From NCBI GenBank assembly GCA_010671975.1, contig JAAHIA010000320.1:1-5867 (forward strand): a stretch of 5,867 bases of DNA, given 5' to 3'. The notes under the pieces are model-generated. The model did not search any database. It had not been told where the DNA came from and saw only the letters and a list, made by a program, of their open reading frames with translations. This DNA comes from Leptolyngbya sp. SIO4C1. Its GTDB lineage: Bacteria; Cyanobacteriota; Cyanobacteriia; Phormidesmidales; Phormidesmidaceae. Shown one piece after another: positions 4,782-5,867 of the stretch. The first letter of the stretch is position 1, and each line of letters begins with the position of its first letter. The position numbers were made by a program, and so were the translations under genes.

Positions 4782-5378
4782 ATGATTGTGACTGTAGCGA
4801 GCTTTAAGGGGGGAGTAGGCAAGACCACCACGGCGCTACACCTTGCAGCCTATCTACAGAGCGATGCGCCTACGTTGCTAGTAGATGGCGACTTGAACCG
4901 TTCAGCGCTGCAATGGGCTAGCAAGGGCAATCTAGCTTTTCAGGTCTGTGATGAAGCTCAGGCTGTTAAGCACTCGCGCAAGGCTGAGCATATCGTGATT
5001 GACACTCCGGCTCGGCCAAGTATTGAGGAACTGGCTACGCTTGCCGGTGGCTGCGATCTGATGGTGGTACCGACCTCGCCAGATGCGCTCGCTATGGGGG
5101 CAATGCTGCAAATGGTTGAGCATTTAGACGCTCAGACGTTTAAGATTCTGCTAACGCTGGTTCCGCCACGACCTAACCAATCTGGCGAGGACGCTAAGCG
5201 GGCATTGGAATCTGAGGAGCTACCGCTTTTCAGTGCCAGCATTAGACGGCTTGAAGTTTTCAAAAAAGCCGCGCTTGAGGGTGTGCCAGTGAATCAGGTT
5301 AAAGGTGATCGGATGAGCGGTATCGCTTGGGAGTGCTACCGGCAAGTAGGGGATGAGGTGCTGAATCATGGCGAGTAA
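4782..5378 (+). CDS. parA: ParA-family partition ATPase, small type Ib
   Basis: The 198-aa product drives plasmid segregation by ATP-dependent binding to nucleoid DNA and release by its centromere-bound partner. It begins directly with the deviant Walker A box KGGVGKTT (9-16, signature Lys9 and catalytic Lys14). Walker A' follows as LLVDGDLN (32-39), Walker B as IVIDTPA (71-77), and a late GVPV segment (167-170) typical of the family. It lacks the N-terminal DNA-binding domain of long ParA proteins, which places it with the ParF/delta-like type Ib group. The ATG at 4782 is chosen over an in-frame GTG at 4773 because GGTGA sits five bases before it and family members start at this point. It overlaps the downstream partner gene by 11 bp, indicating coupled translation. 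Confidence 0.92.
   Translation: MIVTVASFKGGVGKTTTALHLAAYLQSDAPTLLVDGDLNRSALQWASKGNLAFQVCDEAQAVKHSRKAEHIVIDTPARPSIEELATLAGGCDLMVVPTSPDALAMGAMLQMVEHLDAQTFKILLTLVPPRPNQSGEDAKRALESEELPLFSASIRRLEVFKKAALEGVPVNQVKGDRMSGIAWECYRQVGDEVLNHGE
5124..5144 (-). repeat. Third octamer pair inside parA
   Basis: On the minus strand this stretch reads as CGTCTGAG directly followed by CGTCTAA, adjacent copies of the octamer found at site A with about one mismatch. It lies in the parA coding sequence (codons for LDAQTFK). It may be an extra binding site for the partition protein, but codon constraint makes chance similarity possible. Confidence 0.35.
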
Positions 5379-5628
5379 GGATAATCGATTTTCCGATCTG
5401 GTTGGTGGGCTGCGGCAGGGGAAAGCTGAGAAATCGAGCGCGGCTGAGCCAGCAGTAAGTAGCGGCAAAGCTAAGTCAAAATCGAGCGAGCATAGCAAGG
5501 TAACTCTCTATCTAACCAAAGCGCTCCACAAACGAATGAGGAGCGCAGCAATTGAACTTGATATGGAGCTGTCAGAAATTGCTGAGGAAGCTATAGACGC
5601 TTGGCTGTCTGAACGGTCAGACGGCTAA
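5368..5628 (+). CDS. Ribbon-helix-helix partition partner (ParB/ParG-like)
   Basis: The 86-aa protein has a polar, probably disordered N-terminal tail (1-42, Lys/Ser/Ala-rich, with the motif NRFSDLVGGLR at 6-16). A compact ribbon-helix-helix domain follows (about 43-82). The strand KVTLYLT and the helices KALHKRMRSAAIELD and SEIAEEAIDAWLSER match the CopG/MetJ/Arc pattern. In type Ib systems such a protein dimerises, binds short repeats at the centromere and represses the operon. Its flexible tail contacts ParA and can stimulate ATP hydrolysis, often through an arginine; Arg7 or Arg16 would be candidates. The 11-bp overlap with parA supports a single operon. The likely target is the CGTCTAAG octamer (inference). 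Confidence 0.85.
   Translation: MASKDNRFSDLVGGLRQGKAEKSSAAEPAVSSGKAKSKSSEHSKVTLYLTKALHKRMRSAAIELDMELSEIAEEAIDAWLSERSDG
5604..5625. terminator. Stem-loop at the end of the partition operon
   Basis: GTCTGA (5607-5612) pairs with TCAGAC (5617-5622) around ACGG, and outward GCT/GGC pairs extend it to nine pairs with one G-T wobble. It ends directly before the TAA stop. No U-run follows, so intrinsic termination would be weak. Its place between two convergent frames suggests a bidirectional transcript end. The arms also contain CGTCTGA-like words similar to the partition octamer. Confidence 0.35.
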
Positions 5629-5867
5629 CTATTCATCAATGCGATCGAGCTGCCAGAGTATTTGATTTCCTTCCCGGCGCACACGCGATACTACCCAGTT
5701 GCGATAGGCGAATACTTCACCTTTGCTGGTGATGGCGCTGGTATTGCGCGACAGTGAAGGTAGGCGGGTGACGCCAAAGCGGTAGTCGGGTTAAGTCCAA
5801 ACCGGATGAGACAGGTCAATCGGCGATCCGCTGAGGTGGTTTATCACCCGGCCAAGAAAAAGGCACA
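5629..5867 (-). pseudogene. 3' end of an unrecognised gene, frame broken by one TAA
   Basis: One minus-strand frame enters from the right edge and runs to a TAG at 5629-5631, interrupted only by TAA at 5791-5793. Before the stop it reads CLFLGRVINHLSGSPIDLSH and then PVWT. After it comes PDYRFGVTRLPSLSR and on to the C-terminal WQLDRIDE. The two parts are in the same frame and look equally protein-like, and no ATG or GTG near the start of the second part would let it stand alone as a full unit. This suggests a nonsense mutation, a sequencing error or programmed read-through. The family is not recognised. The stop codon abuts the stop of the ribbon-helix-helix gene with no gap, so the two genes converge. 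Confidence 0.5.

Noticed and set aside
5220..5498. 92-codon minus-strand frame
   Set aside because: Lies opposite parA and the ribbon-helix-helix gene, both well supported.

Overview
The window looks like an accessory replicon (plasmid or phage-plasmid) of a cyanobacterium. CGATCG/GCGATC words of the cyanobacterial HIP1 type recur through coding and non-coding DNA. The 536-residue minus-strand protein reads as a member of the protelomerase (telomere resolvase) family, which I recall being annotated on cyanobacterial plasmids. No host species can be named from the sequence.

Layout from left to right. (1) 1-786 has no convincing gene. It is a G-biased, repeat-rich block with several 11-16 bp direct repeats, a 16-bp motif in three inverted/direct copies around 311-420, and a degenerate 11-bp-period tandem array at about 498-730. 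An origin or other maintenance locus is one reading. (2) 787-1215 has two very short plus-strand ORFs (59 and 50 codons, the second a single-pass membrane peptide) separated by a perfect 12-bp stem-loop; 1216-1410 shows nothing I can name. (3) 1411-2373 (minus) is a HigB-HigA type II toxin-antitoxin pair, toxin first, with a near-consensus promoter whose 17-bp spacer contains an inverted repeat. (4) 2413-4668 (minus) is a two-gene unit: a small membrane-anchored protein with a C-terminal SAP/Rho_N-like module, then the telomere-resolvase-like protein. A TTGACA-N17-TATATT promoter and a roughly 145-nt structured leader lie upstream. (5) 4700-5628 (plus) is a type Ib partition cassette: a candidate centromere/operator (36-bp near-palindrome with two CGTCTAAG octamers), a small ParA ATPase and an overlapping ribbon-helix-helix partner. 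(6) 5629-5867 (minus) is the 3' end of an unrecognised gene whose frame is cut by one TAA; its stop codon directly abuts that of the partition gene.

How the parts may work together. The ParA/RHH pair would segregate the replicon, the HigBA module would penalise its loss, and the resolvase-like protein could process hairpin telomeres or a palindromic junction. A 21-bp sequence related to the candidate centromere (16 of 21 identical) lies directly upstream of the resolvase gene. This suggests that the RHH protein controls the partition operon and the resolvase together, which is an inference. No replication initiator gene is visible; it may lie outside the window.
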